A DNA stretch of 64,000 bases from JABMMZ01 sp044377005 (lineage in GTDB: Bacteria > Bacteroidota > Bacteroidia > NS11-12g > UBA955): contig JBILJV010000001.1 of NCBI GenBank assembly GCA_044377005.1, forward strand, positions 1-64,000. The letters run 5' to 3'. The position numbers were made by a program, and so were the translations under genes. Positions 8,001-17,203 of the stretch are shown piece after piece. How positions within the stretch are numbered: the first letter of the stretch is position 1; each line of letters starts with the position of its first letter. Under the pieces are notes generated by a model that did no database searches, was not told where the DNA came from, and was given only the letters and a program-made list of their open reading frames with translations.

Positions 8001-8032
8001 AAAAGGCTATTATTTTTTAATAGCCTTTTTTT
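8001..8032. terminator. bidirectional rho-independent terminator, slyD/lnt
   Basis: Twelve-base-pair stem AAAAGGCTATTA/TAATAGCCTTTT with a T5 loop and T- or A-runs on both sides, so it can terminate both converging genes. The lnt stop codon (8019-8017) and last codons lie inside the hairpin. Confidence 0.85.
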
Positions 8033-9597
8033 GCGACTGATTTTACCAAGGTGCCAAGCAACAAAGCAATGGCAATAAATGAAGCCATTTTCCCTAAAAT
8101 ATTACCGTATTTAACATAAAAGGTCTGGATGTTGTTGGGTCTAATATTGCACTCAAAAGCAGTTAATTCATTGTAATTTGTTTGAGTCGTAATTTTCCCG
8201 AATTTATTGATTTTAGCTGAAATGCCTGTGTTTGCGCTTCGAACCATTTCTTTTCGTGTTTCAATACATCTTATAGCGCCAAAAAGTAAATGCTGTTTGT
8301 GGCCGTCCGTATTACCCCACCAAGCATCGTTGGTAATTACAGCAAGCATATTAGCGCCTTGTCTTACAAAGTCCGCAACATAATCCCCATATACTGACTC
8401 ATAACAAATAAGTGGACTAATTGAATAATTGCTGTCAAGCTGAAAGTTAACAGGTTTTTTGCTTGTTCCTAAACTGCCGGATGTTCCTCCCAAATCAATG
8501 CTTAATTGTTCTAAAAAACTAATAGGCATTTTTTCTACACCTGGAACTAATTTCGATTTGTGGTAATATTCACTGACCTTGCCTTCTTTAAAACTTAAAG
8601 CGGTATTGTAGGCATCCCACCACAATTCAGAGTCTTCTTCATAGCGTGCAGAAATAGTAGGACGTTTTTTTTCGCCATCATAAGTTTCGTATGATTCGGC
8701 TCCAGAAATTATCATTAAGGAATTAGAATCGGTTAATTGTTTAATTGAATTTAAATTAGGACTCTCGTTAATTTGATGAATATTATTGTATCCTACAATG
8801 GCTGTTTCAGGGAAAATTAGTAAACGTGTTTTAGGTTTTATGAGTGGTTTGGCAATGTTTATGCCTTGATTGATTTGTTCCTCAGGAGACAAGTAACGCG
8901 AACCTGACTCGAATTTTTCTTCGTAAGGGTCAATATTGGGTTGAACCACCACACAATGGATACCTGCACCTTTCTCTATACTAAAACGGCTAAAAGAAAT
9001 AGCGTATGATAAACCAATTGTAAATCCTAATAATGCCAATACTTGCCAACTGTTTTTGTAGACTTTGCTAATGAATACTTTTGCAAACATTATGTTGGCA
9101 ATTAGTATCAGTAAAGTGCCACCCATTTCGCCTGTAAATTCATACCATTGTATGAACTCACTTCCTCTAGCCAAACCTTTTCCCAAAGTTAACCAAGGCC
9201 AACTTGCACTCCAGTTGAAATGGAAATACTCCATGGCTAAATAGTAAAAAACCAAAGATTGATAGCCTGTTTTAGGAAGTGTATATTGTGTTAATGAAAA
9301 AAGGAAAAAAGGAATGCTTAAAATTAAAGAATTCAAAATAAGCATAATGACAGCACCGCTATCACTGGCATTCCACACCCACCAAGTGGAACCTACATTA
9401 AAGATAAACAGACTTAAATAACTCCAAGCCCAAAATTTAAGGTGTTTTTTTTTCGAGTTTTTTAATTGTTCGTGAATTAAAAGTAAAGGAACAAACCCGA
9501 TTAATAAGATGAAATAAGTATAAAAAGGGGGCCAAGCGATGTATAAAAGTAAACCGCTTAGTAGCGAAAGATAAATGGGTTTAATTGGTTTCATCAT
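8017..9597 (-). CDS. lnt: apolipoprotein N-acyltransferase
   Basis: Inner-membrane enzyme that adds the third acyl chain to lipoprotein N-termini, the last step of lipoprotein maturation. Residues 1-215 hold about seven membrane segments. The periplasmic nitrilase domain follows with the catalytic triad Glu (IFPETAI, about 264), Lys (KSKLVPG, about 349) and Cys (ICYESVYG, about 398). A final membrane helix lies near residues 500-520. The length of 526 is normal. The start overlaps the rsmI stop by 17 nt, and an alternative ATG lies one codon downstream. The window encodes several lipoproteins that would be substrates. Confidence 0.96.
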   Translation of the reverse strand: MMKPIKPIYLSLLSGLLLYIAWPPFYTYFILLIGFVPLLLIHEQLKNSKKKHLKFWAWSYLSLFIFNVGSTWWVWNASDSGAVIMLILNSLILSIPFFLFSLTQYTLPKTGYQSLVFYYLAMEYFHFNWSASWPWLTLGKGLARGSEFIQWYEFTGEMGGTLLILIANIMFAKVFISKVYKNSWQVLALLGFTIGLSYAISFSRFSIEKGAGIHCVVVQPNIDPYEEKFESGSRYLSPEEQINQGINIAKPLIKPKTRLLIFPETAIVGYNNIHQINESPNLNSIKQLTDSNSLMIISGAESYETYDGEKKRPTISARYEEDSELWWDAYNTALSFKEGKVSEYYHKSKLVPGVEKMPISFLEQLSIDLGGTSGSLGTSKKPVNFQLDSNYSISPLICYESVYGDYVADFVRQGANMLAVITNDAWWGNTDGHKQHLLFGAIRCIETRKEMVRSANTGISAKINKFGKITTQTNYNELTAFECNIRPNNIQTFYVKYGNILGKMASFIAIALLLGTLVKSVAKKGY

Positions 9598-10273
9598 TAT
9601 TTCCTTGAATTACAATTACAAATTCTCCTTTAGGAGCTTTTTTAGTAAAATGAAGTTGTGCTTCTTTAAGAGAACCATAAAAAGTTTCTTCAAATAGTTT
9701 GCTTAACTCACGCGAAATGGCCACTTTTCTATCTTCTCCAAGTGCTAAGGCTAAATCCTTTAATGTGGTTAGGAGTTTGTATGGACTCTCGTACATTACA
9801 ATAGTTCTGTACTCAAGTTTCATTTGCTCTAATCTGGTTTTTCGGCCTTTTTTGACTGGTATAAATCCTTCAAAAATAAAACGGTCGGTAGGCATTCCAC
9901 TTTTTACTAATGCTGGTATAAGAGCCGTTGCTCCAGGTAAACATTCCACTTTAATATTTTCTTCGATACAAGCCCTAACAATCAAAAAACCGGGGTCACT
10001 GATGCCGGGAGTACCCGCATCGGTAACCATAGCCATTGTTTTGCCCGCATTGAGCTGATGAATAACGTCTTTGTACTTGTCGTGTTCATTGTGCGCATGA
10101 TAACTTTGCATGGGTTTATCAATGCTATAGTGTTTTAGTAGTTGACCAGTATTTCGGGTATCTTCTGCTAAAATTATGTCGCAATTCTGAAGGGTTTCTA
10201 GGGCTCTAAGTGTTATGTCCTTTAAATTCCCGATCGGTGTAGGAACTAATATTAATTTTCCTTTTTCTTCCAT
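9581..10273 (-). CDS. rsmI: 16S rRNA (cytidine-1402-2'-O)-methyltransferase
   Basis: SAM-dependent methyltransferase of the tetrapyrrole methylase fold that modifies C1402 in the ribosomal P site. Diagnostic motifs are VPTPIGNLKDITLRALE at the start, ILAEDTRNTGQLL, the glycine-rich TDAGTPGISDPG near residue 85 and MYESPYKL near 160. I chose the ATG at 10273 because the product then begins MEEKGKLILVPTPIGN as in relatives and avoids overlapping the upstream gene; an ATG at 10291 is also in frame. About 230 residues is typical. Confidence 0.95.
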   Translation of the reverse strand: MEEKGKLILVPTPIGNLKDITLRALETLQNCDIILAEDTRNTGQLLKHYSIDKPMQSYHAHNEHDKYKDVIHQLNAGKTMAMVTDAGTPGISDPGFLIVRACIEENIKVECLPGATALIPALVKSGMPTDRFIFEGFIPVKKGRKTRLEQMKLEYRTIVMYESPYKLLTTLKDLALALGEDRKVAISRELSKLFEETFYGSLKEAQLHFTKKAPKGEFVIVIQGNNDETN

Positions 10274-10280
10274 AATTCTA

Positions 10281-10718
10281 TTAAGGAACAATTTGAATTT
10301 TCAAAAATCCTTTTGCAGTAAATAAAACTAAACTCCAAATTAATACAGAAGAAATCTGTAAACGTAAAACTCTGTTTCTGTCGTTTTCAAAAGCAGAACT
10401 TATGATGCATCCTACAGGTATGCTGATAATAACAGGTGTAATAAAAGCGATACCAATCAATCCATAACCATTTTTGATTTTGATAAGTTTGCGCAATTTA
10501 CTTCGTTTCATTTTAAAGAAATTGTAATTCTCTAGTTTTTTAGAAATAGCAGCACCTAAAAATGTGAAAACCAATACGCCGAATGTACCACCGGCCATTA
10601 CAATAAGCATATCCCAATACCATGCTCTATTTGAAATAACAAGTAATTTAGTAACAGCGATTACAAACTTAACCGAAGCAACGAAAAACCATACAATGAT
10701 GTCCAAAAAATCTTCCAT
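10281..10718 (-). CDS. small integral membrane protein, unknown function
   Basis: A 145-residue protein with about four hydrophobic segments, near residues 5-27, 38-58, 85-108 and 120-138. A basic loop (KKLENYNFFKMKRSKLRKLIKIKNGYG) lies between the second and third. The loop followed by GLIGIAFITPVIISIPVGCIISS recalls the small multidrug/DedA-like membrane protein families, but I cannot assign one. It ends 7 nt before the preferred rsmI start and is probably cotranscribed with rsmI-lnt. Confidence 0.8.
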   Translation of the reverse strand: MEDFLDIIVWFFVASVKFVIAVTKLLVISNRAWYWDMLIVMAGGTFGVLVFTFLGAAISKKLENYNFFKMKRSKLRKLIKIKNGYGLIGIAFITPVIISIPVGCIISSAFENDRNRVLRLQISSVLIWSLVLFTAKGFLKIQIVP

Positions 10719-10762
10719 TATTTACAAATGGCGAAGTTAATGGAATTTATTTAATTGCGTCA

Positions 10763-11632
10763 TTAACGAATTGTAATTTCTTCTGAACTCACTTTTCCAA
10801 CCATGCTAAAAAAGCCTAAAACTTTCTGATTGGGATTGTTAATGCAGATGATATTAGTAGGAACATTGGTTGGAGGAACTGCAAATAACCCCACGTTTTG
10901 TAATTGAACCTGAATAAGATTAAGGTATATATACATTTCAGGATTGATGCTTAATATTTCAATTCTGGCAGTTTCGCCTGTTTTATAAGGACGGCTCGAA
11001 AAATTTTGACGGATAGGGATAATGAATAAATTGCCGTCACCATTGCCTCCTTGAGAAGTTGAATTATCAACAGCTATTCTAATATCCGAAGCTTTTGATT
11101 GAAGGGAGTCATTGCGGTACAATTTAAACCAATAAAAGTCGCCTACACCAATTTTGTCTTTTGCCCACAATGTAATGTAGTTGCCTTCGTTGCCCCCAAA
11201 AGGACCATTTTTTTCGTACTTTACAGTCAGTGAATCTATATTAGTTGGAGAGTTTAGTTTGCTTTGAGATACAAAAGTATTGCCTTTGTCACGGATAAGA
11301 AGTTGGTAGGTTTGTCCATATTTAAAAGTGTTTGCAGCAGGTGGTACAAAAAAGTATTTACCATTATTTTGTGAAGTAAATTGGTAAAAAGTGAAGTTGC
11401 TTGTATCAACGATCCCAATAGTATCCAATTCGTAAGAGCTAGCATTGTTATTGTTTAAGTATGCACTCGATTTACTCACGTATATCCATTGAGTATCTGT
11501 GGTTTGGTTAATTACGGCATCAATTACCACTTGAGAAACAGGTGCACCTAAGTCTAAGTCAATCGGGTCTTCGCAAGCGCTTATTAAGAATGTAAATACG
11601 GTAAGTAAAAGATATAATGTGTTTTTTGTCAT
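10763..11632 (-). CDS. DUF4249 lipoprotein
   Basis: Outer-membrane-associated lipoprotein of the Bacteroidota DUF4249 family. The ATG at 11632 gives a canonical lipoprotein signal (MTKNTLYLLLTVFTFLISAC), with Cys as the lipidation site followed by EDPIDLDLG, the family's N-terminal signature. The rest is beta-rich. The start is 4 nt after the TonB receptor stop. DUF4249 genes habitually follow such receptors and are thought to act as a surface partner in the manner of SusD. The ligand is unknown. Confidence 0.88.
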   Translation of the reverse strand: MTKNTLYLLLTVFTFLISACEDPIDLDLGAPVSQVVIDAVINQTTDTQWIYVSKSSAYLNNNNASSYELDTIGIVDTSNFTFYQFTSQNNGKYFFVPPAANTFKYGQTYQLLIRDKGNTFVSQSKLNSPTNIDSLTVKYEKNGPFGGNEGNYITLWAKDKIGVGDFYWFKLYRNDSLQSKASDIRIAVDNSTSQGGNGDGNLFIIPIRQNFSSRPYKTGETARIEILSINPEMYIYLNLIQVQLQNVGLFAVPPTNVPTNIICINNPNQKVLGFFSMVGKVSSEEITIR

Positions 11633-11636
11633 TGTA

Positions 11637-14009
11637 TTAAAATTTAAAGTTCCAAGATACTGAAGGGATGAAGTTGCCAATGATTGAATAACGAATCAAT
11701 TGTGTTTGATTGTTTACGTCAGGATTAGGTTGTGAAAAATAGGAGAAAGGATTTCTACGGTTGTAAACGTTATAAACACCAAACACCCAATTACTTTCCC
11801 ATTTGTTTGTTTTTTTGTGAACGTAAGTCGCAGAAATATCTAAACGGTGAAATGGTTTTATGTAAACACTGTTTCTCAGTCCGTCTGCGTTGTGAGGAAT
11901 GCCTGTAATACCTTGGAATGAGAATTTAGTATTTGGTAAATTTGTTGGAGTGCCTGTTCCAAATACAAAACTTGCAGAAGCGCTCCATTTGTTGTTAAAC
12001 TCATATGAACCGGTAACGTTTGCATTGTGTCTTCTATCGAACCTATTTGGATACCATTGGTCCAAACTAATGCCCTCGACTCTTCGTTCTGATTTTGATA
12101 AAGTATAACTTACCCAACCCGTTAATTTACCTACATTTTTTTTGAAATATAATTCCAAGCCATAAGCCCTTCCTTTACCGTTTAATAAATCAGCTTCCAA
12201 TTGATTGTTTAGCAATAGTTCTGCCCCATCAATATAATCTATTTGGTTTTGAAGCTCTTTATAAAAAACTTCAGCTGATAATTCATAATCAATGTTTTTA
12301 CCTATGTTCTTGAAATAACCTACTGCAATTTGATCTGCAATCTGAGGTTTTACATTGTTGGTAGATGGTGTCCAAACATCCAAAGGAACACTTGCCGCTG
12401 TATTGGATATTAAATGTAAAAATTGTGACAAGCGGTTGTAACTTAATTTAACTGAACTTAGTTTGTTCAATTTGTAATTAGCAGAAAATCTTGGTTCAGG
12501 GATATTGTAAGATTGAATAATTTCGTTTTTCCCAAATTCTTTTCGTTCAATTACATTTGCGCGTTCAGTAGGGTTTGGTCTGTCTAATATCAAAGCAGTA
12601 CCATTGCCAAGGTAGTTGAAATTTGAAAAGCGAATACCATAACGAATCGTAAGGGATGGATTAAATTTTTGTTCGTTCTCAATATAAAAACCATTTTCTA
12701 AAGCATATTTGTTGGGGAGTCCAAATTGAATAGTAGAGCCTTGGTCTTTGGATATTGCATCCCCAGGCTTAAAAATATAATACGTGCTTATTAGCCCAAA
12801 TTGAATCACTGATTTTGGCGAATGATAATAGGTAAAATCAGTTTTACCACTGTAATTAATAATATTAGACTTCCAATTAAATGTGTTAGTGCCGTTTCCA
12901 AAACCCAATTGATAGTCATACTTGCTGTAATAGAAAGTAAAGTTACTAAACAATTTTCTCGAAAAAAGATGATTCCAACGGAAAGTTGCGGTGCTGTTTC
13001 CCCAATCAAATTTTGCGCCGGGAACCCCAAAGGCATCTCTACCAATATACGTTGAGAAAAATATTTTGTTATTATCATTTATAGTATGGTTGATTTTACC
13101 AGTAAAGTCATAGAAATAAAAAACAGCATCTTTTAAATTTTCGTTATTGCGTAAAAAAGGTTTTGCAAGGACGTCAATATAACTTCTTCTGCCAGCCACT
13201 ATAAAGGATGTTTTGTTTTTTCGTTTTTCATTATTTTTGAATAAAGGGCCTTCAAGAGACAATCTGCTAAAGATTAATCCAACTCCACCATTTACAGCAA
13301 ATTTTTTGTTGTTGCCTTCTTTCATTCTAACGTCAAGTGTAGAAGAAGCTCTGCCACCATATTGAGCAGGCATACCCCCTTTTATTAACTTAACATCCTT
13401 AACAGCATCGGGATTAAAAACAGAGAAAAATCCAAACAAGTGAGAGCTGTTAAATACAGGTGCTTCGTCTAATAGAATTAAGTTTTGATCAATAGCCCCA
13501 CCTCTTACATTGAAACCTGTGGCACCTTCACCAACGGTACTAACCCCGGGTAAAAGTTGAACTGATTTTACGATGTCAACTTCTCCCAATAATGCAGGGA
13601 TTTTTTTGATTTGAGTAATGTTTAAATTATTGGTACTCATCTCAATTTTCTCAACTTGATTGTCTTTTCTTTTCTTACTTAATGTTACTCCTGTTATTTC
13701 AGTTTCACTTCTAGAAAGTTCAATATTTCGAGTTTCGTTTTTCTTAATGTCAATGGTTAGTTCATAAGTGTTATAGCCAATAAAACTAAAATAAATTTTA
13801 TTGATACCCTGATTTAAACTAATGGAGTAAAAGCCATAATTGTTTGATTGGGTGCCGTTTTTCTTGTCTTCTGTATAAATATTGCAATTTGCTAAAACTT
13901 CACCATTTGTAGTGTCTTTAACATAGCCACTAAGGGAATATTTGGTTTGTGAAAAAACAGTATTGGTAATAAAAAGGACGAAACAGGTAAAAATAAGTCG
14001 GAGTTTCAT
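11637..14009 (-). CDS. TonB-dependent outer membrane receptor
   Basis: About 790 residues. After a signal peptide (MKLRLIFTCFVLFITNTVFS) comes a carboxypeptidase-regulatory-like beta domain (about 25-105, YSLSGYVKDTTNGEVLANCNI). The plug follows (about 125-225, with GFNVRGGAIDQNLILLDEAPVFN), then a 22-strand-type barrel ending in an aromatic residue (SVSWNFKF). The ATG at 14009 is preferred over 14039 because it starts the signal peptide directly. It forms an operon with the DUF4249 lipoprotein. The receptor should import a bulky or scarce substrate with TonB energy; the substrate cannot be read from the sequence. Confidence 0.93.
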   Translation of the reverse strand: MKLRLIFTCFVLFITNTVFSQTKYSLSGYVKDTTNGEVLANCNIYTEDKKNGTQSNNYGFYSISLNQGINKIYFSFIGYNTYELTIDIKKNETRNIELSRSETEITGVTLSKKRKDNQVEKIEMSTNNLNITQIKKIPALLGEVDIVKSVQLLPGVSTVGEGATGFNVRGGAIDQNLILLDEAPVFNSSHLFGFFSVFNPDAVKDVKLIKGGMPAQYGGRASSTLDVRMKEGNNKKFAVNGGVGLIFSRLSLEGPLFKNNEKRKNKTSFIVAGRRSYIDVLAKPFLRNNENLKDAVFYFYDFTGKINHTINDNNKIFFSTYIGRDAFGVPGAKFDWGNSTATFRWNHLFSRKLFSNFTFYYSKYDYQLGFGNGTNTFNWKSNIINYSGKTDFTYYHSPKSVIQFGLISTYYIFKPGDAISKDQGSTIQFGLPNKYALENGFYIENEQKFNPSLTIRYGIRFSNFNYLGNGTALILDRPNPTERANVIERKEFGKNEIIQSYNIPEPRFSANYKLNKLSSVKLSYNRLSQFLHLISNTAASVPLDVWTPSTNNVKPQIADQIAVGYFKNIGKNIDYELSAEVFYKELQNQIDYIDGAELLLNNQLEADLLNGKGRAYGLELYFKKNVGKLTGWVSYTLSKSERRVEGISLDQWYPNRFDRRHNANVTGSYEFNNKWSASASFVFGTGTPTNLPNTKFSFQGITGIPHNADGLRNSVYIKPFHRLDISATYVHKKTNKWESNWVFGVYNVYNRRNPFSYFSQPNPDVNNQTQLIRYSIIGNFIPSVSWNFKF

Positions 14010-14135
14010 AAGGATGTGCAAATAACACATAAAAATCAAAAAGGTTTGATTACGAACAGATTAATTCAACAAAAAAGACGACAAATCGTGTTTTATTGAT
14101 TTTTTAATTAGTCGATTCTCGCGTTTATTTTTTAA

Positions 14136-14143
14136 TATCTTTG
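14136..14143 (+). promoter_or_regulatory. -7 box of glyS
   Basis: TATCTTTG matches TAnnTTTG and lies only 9 bp before the ATG at 14153, predicting an almost leaderless mRNA. This also argues against the in-frame TTG at 14141 as the start. Confidence 0.5.
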
Positions 14144-14152
14144 CAAACTCAA

Positions 14153-15691
14153 ATGAATCAAGAAGAATTATTTAAAAATGTGATATCTCACTCTAAGGAG
14201 TATGGTTTTATTTTTCAGTCAAGTGAAATTTATGATGGATTAAGCGCCGTTTATGATTATGGTCAACTTGGGGTTGAGTTAAAAAAGAATTTAAGGGATT
14301 TTTGGTGGAAAAGTATGGTTCAAATGCATGCCAATATTGTGGGTATAGATGCCGCTATTTTTATGCATCCTACTACATGGAAAGCGAGTGGACACGTAGA
14401 TGCTTTCAATGATCCATTAATTGATAATAAAGACAGTAAAAAGAGATATAGGGCCGATGTGTTAATTGAAGATTATATAGCCAAAGTTAATGCAAAAGCA
14501 GACAAAGAAGTGGAGAAAGCTAAAGCTAAGTTTGGAGAATCTTTTGATGAGGTTTTATACAGACAAACCAATACTAGGGTTTTGGAGTCAAGCAATAAGG
14601 CTGCTCAAATTGAGGCTAGATTCAAAGAGGCCTTGGAACAAAATAATTTAGAAGAAGTAAGACAAATAATTATTGATTGTGAAATTGCTTGTCCTATTTC
14701 AGGGACTAAAAATTGGACAGAAGTGAGACAGTTTAATTTAATGTTTTCAACTCAAATAGGGTCATTATCGGAAGATGCCAATACCATTTATTTAAGACCT
14801 GAAACAGCTCAAGGGATTTTTGTTAATTATTTGAATGTACAAAAAACAGGAAGAATGAAAATTCCTTTTGGAATAGCACAAACAGGAAAAGCTTTCAGAA
14901 ATGAAATTGTAGCAAGGCAATTTATTTTCAGAATGAGAGAATTTGAGCAAATGGAAATGCAGTTTTTTGTTCGCCCAGGTACAGAAATGGAGTGGTATAA
15001 TTATTGGAAAAATACCCGAATGAAATGGCATCAGGCTTTAGGTTTGGGCGAAAATAAACACAAGTTCCACGACCACCTTAAATTGGCACACTACGCCAAT
15101 GCGGCTTGTGATATTGAATTTGAGTTCCCCTTTGGGTTTAAGGAGCTTGAGGGTATCCACAGTCGTACCGATTTTGACTTAAAAAAACATGAATCTTTTT
15201 CAGGTAAAAAGTTGCAGTATTTTGATCCTGAATTAAATGAAAGTTATGTGCCGTATGTTGTTGAAACGTCTATAGGGTTAGACCGTTTGTTTTTGGCCGT
15301 AATGTCACAGGCTTACAAGGAAGAAAAACTAGAAGATGGAACATCAAGGGTTGTTTTGTCTATTCCTTATGCACTTGCACCAATAAAAGCTGCAATTTTG
15401 CCACTGGTGAACAAGGATGGCCTGCCCGAAAAAGCAGACGAGATAGTAAATTTATTGAAATACGATTTTAATGTTGCTACAGAAGCTAAAGATGCTATAG
15501 GAAAAAGATACAGAAGAAACGATGCCATTGGTACTCCTTTTTGTATTACAGTAGATTATGATACTATGGAAAACAATACTGTTACCATTCGGAATAGAGA
15601 TACTATGACACAGGAACGTGTGGCAATCAGCGATTTATGGACAATGTTAAACAGAGATGTTAACGTGTCTAACTTGTTAAAGAAGTGCTAA
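14153..15691 (+). CDS. glyS: glycine--tRNA ligase, single-chain dimeric type
   Basis: Class II aminoacyl-tRNA synthetase that charges tRNA-Gly, of the alpha2 type rather than the GlyQ/GlyS tetramer. Motif 2 region and the glycine-binding stretch are clear: TIYLRPETAQGIFVNY, FRNEIVARQFIFRMREFEQMEMQ, and motif 3 YVVETSIGLDRLFLAVM. The C-terminal anticodon-binding domain starts near residue 385 (APIKAAILPLV). The ATG at 14153 gives MNQEELFKNVISHSKEYGF, as in relatives. 512 residues is a normal length. Confidence 0.97.
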   Translation: MNQEELFKNVISHSKEYGFIFQSSEIYDGLSAVYDYGQLGVELKKNLRDFWWKSMVQMHANIVGIDAAIFMHPTTWKASGHVDAFNDPLIDNKDSKKRYRADVLIEDYIAKVNAKADKEVEKAKAKFGESFDEVLYRQTNTRVLESSNKAAQIEARFKEALEQNNLEEVRQIIIDCEIACPISGTKNWTEVRQFNLMFSTQIGSLSEDANTIYLRPETAQGIFVNYLNVQKTGRMKIPFGIAQTGKAFRNEIVARQFIFRMREFEQMEMQFFVRPGTEMEWYNYWKNTRMKWHQALGLGENKHKFHDHLKLAHYANAACDIEFEFPFGFKELEGIHSRTDFDLKKHESFSGKKLQYFDPELNESYVPYVVETSIGLDRLFLAVMSQAYKEEKLEDGTSRVVLSIPYALAPIKAAILPLVNKDGLPEKADEIVNLLKYDFNVATEAKDAIGKRYRRNDAIGTPFCITVDYDTMENNTVTIRNRDTMTQERVAISDLWTMLNRDVNVSNLLKKC

Positions 15692-15725
15692 AGGGTTAAA
15701 TTGTAAGACCTTTTTTACAAAACAC

Positions 15726-15755
15726 TTGAAAAGTTTTAAATTAGTTCTAACTTTG
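15726..15755 (+). promoter_or_regulatory. gcvT promoter (TTG-N19-TAACTTTG)
   Basis: TTG at 15726-15728 is followed after exactly 19 bp by TAACTTTG at 15748-15755. This is the best full match in the window to the Bacteroidota -33/-7 consensus. The ATG of gcvT is 14 bp downstream. Confidence 0.65.
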
Positions 15756-15769
15756 AGCCTTTAAATAAT

Positions 15770-16864
15770 ATGGACAATAATCAAGCTTTACAGTCGGTTG
15801 AACTAAATGATTTGCACATTTCCTTAGGGGGTAAAATGGTGCCTTTTGCAGGTTTTAATATGCCTGTACAATACAGCAATTTAATACAAGAACACCATGC
15901 TGTAAGAAATAGTGTTGGCGTTTTTGATGTTTCCCACATGGGTGAATTTGTTCTTAAAGGCGACAAAGCGTTAGATTTAATCCAATTGGTGACCAGTAAT
16001 GATGCATCAAAATTAACTGATGGTAAAGTTCAATACAGCTGTTTGCCTAACAACACCGGAGGAATTGTTGATGATTTATTGGTTTACAGATACAGTGAAA
16101 CAGAATATTACTTAGTAGTAAATGCCTCAAATATTAAAAAAGATTGGGATTGGATTTCATCTCACAATACTTTTGGTGTGCAAATGGAAGACATCAGTAA
16201 TCAATTAAGTTTGTTAGCCGTTCAAGGGCCTAATGCAATTAAAGTATTACAAAAGTTAACAGAGGTTGACCTTTCTACTATGCCTTATTATTCATTTAAA
16301 ACAGGAAGTATGGCCGGTATAGATGATATTATTATATCAAACACAGGCTACACTGGTGCAGGTGGTTTTGAATTATACGTTTTGAACAAAGATGCAAAAG
16401 CACTTTGGGATGCTGTTTTTGAAGCTGGAGAGGAATTTGATATTCTTCCTTGTGGTTTAGGTTGCAGAGATACATTAAGACTTGAAAAAGGATTTTGTTT
16501 ATATGGAAATGATATAGACGATACTACTTCGCCAATTGAAGCTGGTTTGGGTTGGATTACTAAATTTACTAAAGATTTTGTAAACAGTGCCTACCACAAA
16601 TCATTAAAAGACAACGGTGTTACTAAGAAATTAGTTGGTTTTGAAATGATAGACAGAGGAATTCCTCGTCAGCATTATGTAATTAAAGATGCAGAAGGTA
16701 ATGTGATAGGTGAAGTAACCTCAGGTACTCAATCTCCAAGTTTGGGTAAAGCCATCGGAATGGGTTATGTTGCTATTTCTCATGCCAATACAGATAACGA
16801 AATATTCATAGAAATCAGAGATAAAAGCCTGAAAGCTAAAGTGGCAAAAATTCCTTTTTTATAG
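15770..16864 (+). CDS. gcvT: aminomethyltransferase (glycine cleavage T protein)
   Basis: Tetrahydrofolate-dependent T protein of the glycine cleavage system, which forms methylene-THF and ammonia from the aminomethyl group on H protein. Family motifs are PFAGFNMPVQYSN near residue 23, GVFDVSHMGEF near 50, LLAVQGPNA near 146, the folate-site stretch SNTGYTGAGGFELY near 190 and GLGCRDTLRLEKGFCLYGND near 230. The length of 364 residues is typical. The P and H proteins are not in the window. It lies next to glyS, but the two have separate promoters; both concern glycine metabolism. Confidence 0.97.
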   Translation: MDNNQALQSVELNDLHISLGGKMVPFAGFNMPVQYSNLIQEHHAVRNSVGVFDVSHMGEFVLKGDKALDLIQLVTSNDASKLTDGKVQYSCLPNNTGGIVDDLLVYRYSETEYYLVVNASNIKKDWDWISSHNTFGVQMEDISNQLSLLAVQGPNAIKVLQKLTEVDLSTMPYYSFKTGSMAGIDDIIISNTGYTGAGGFELYVLNKDAKALWDAVFEAGEEFDILPCGLGCRDTLRLEKGFCLYGNDIDDTTSPIEAGLGWITKFTKDFVNSAYHKSLKDNGVTKKLVGFEMIDRGIPRQHYVIKDAEGNVIGEVTSGTQSPSLGKAIGMGYVAISHANTDNEIFIEIRDKSLKAKVAKIPFL

Positions 16865-16947
16865 GAAAGTCTTACCAATATTTTTCAATTTACTCTCAAG
16901 AAACAAGCCCATGACAAACTTTATTGACATTCGGTTGTTAGAGTATT

Positions 16948-17121
16948 ATGTTTAAAAATCTTTTCAAAAAGAAATCTGAATTAGAAGTGCTAATGGAAAA
17001 ATACCAAGCATTACTCAAAGAATCTCACCGTTTGTCATTGATAAACAGAACTCAATCAGATGCTGTAAGGGTAGAAGCAGAAAAGATTGCCGACCAAATA
17101 GAGGTTTTAAGACAGAAGTAA
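16948..17121 (+). CDS. Lacal_2735-type small protein
   Basis: A 57-residue cytoplasmic protein starting MFKNLFKKKSELEVLMEKY and continuing with a single helical stretch that contains LLKESHRLSLINRTQSDA and ends EVLRQK. The FxKKxxxxxLxxKYxxLLxESxxLSxxNRxxSD pattern is that of the short Bacteroidota 'Lacal_2735 family' (DUF6435-like) proteins, recognised from memory. Function is unknown. It follows gcvT by 83 nt. The coding call rests on conservation of this pattern, the ATG and the helical amphipathic composition. Confidence 0.8.
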   Translation: MFKNLFKKKSELEVLMEKYQALLKESHRLSLINRTQSDAVRVEAEKIADQIEVLRQK

Positions 17122-17177
17122 AGCCCTTTATTTGTTCTATTGTGATTTTTATCACATAGAATAATCGTTTATTTTAC

Positions 17178-17185
17178 TAATTTTG
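17178..17185 (+). promoter_or_regulatory. -7 box of korA
   Basis: TAATTTTG matches TAnnTTTG and lies 18 bp before the GTG start at 17204. Confidence 0.45.
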
Positions 17186-17203
17186 AACTCTTAATTTTAT
17201 TTT

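Noticed and set aside
9699..10058. 119-codon plus-strand ORF opposite rsmI
   Set aside because: It is a shadow of the conserved methyltransferase frame, without its own start context.
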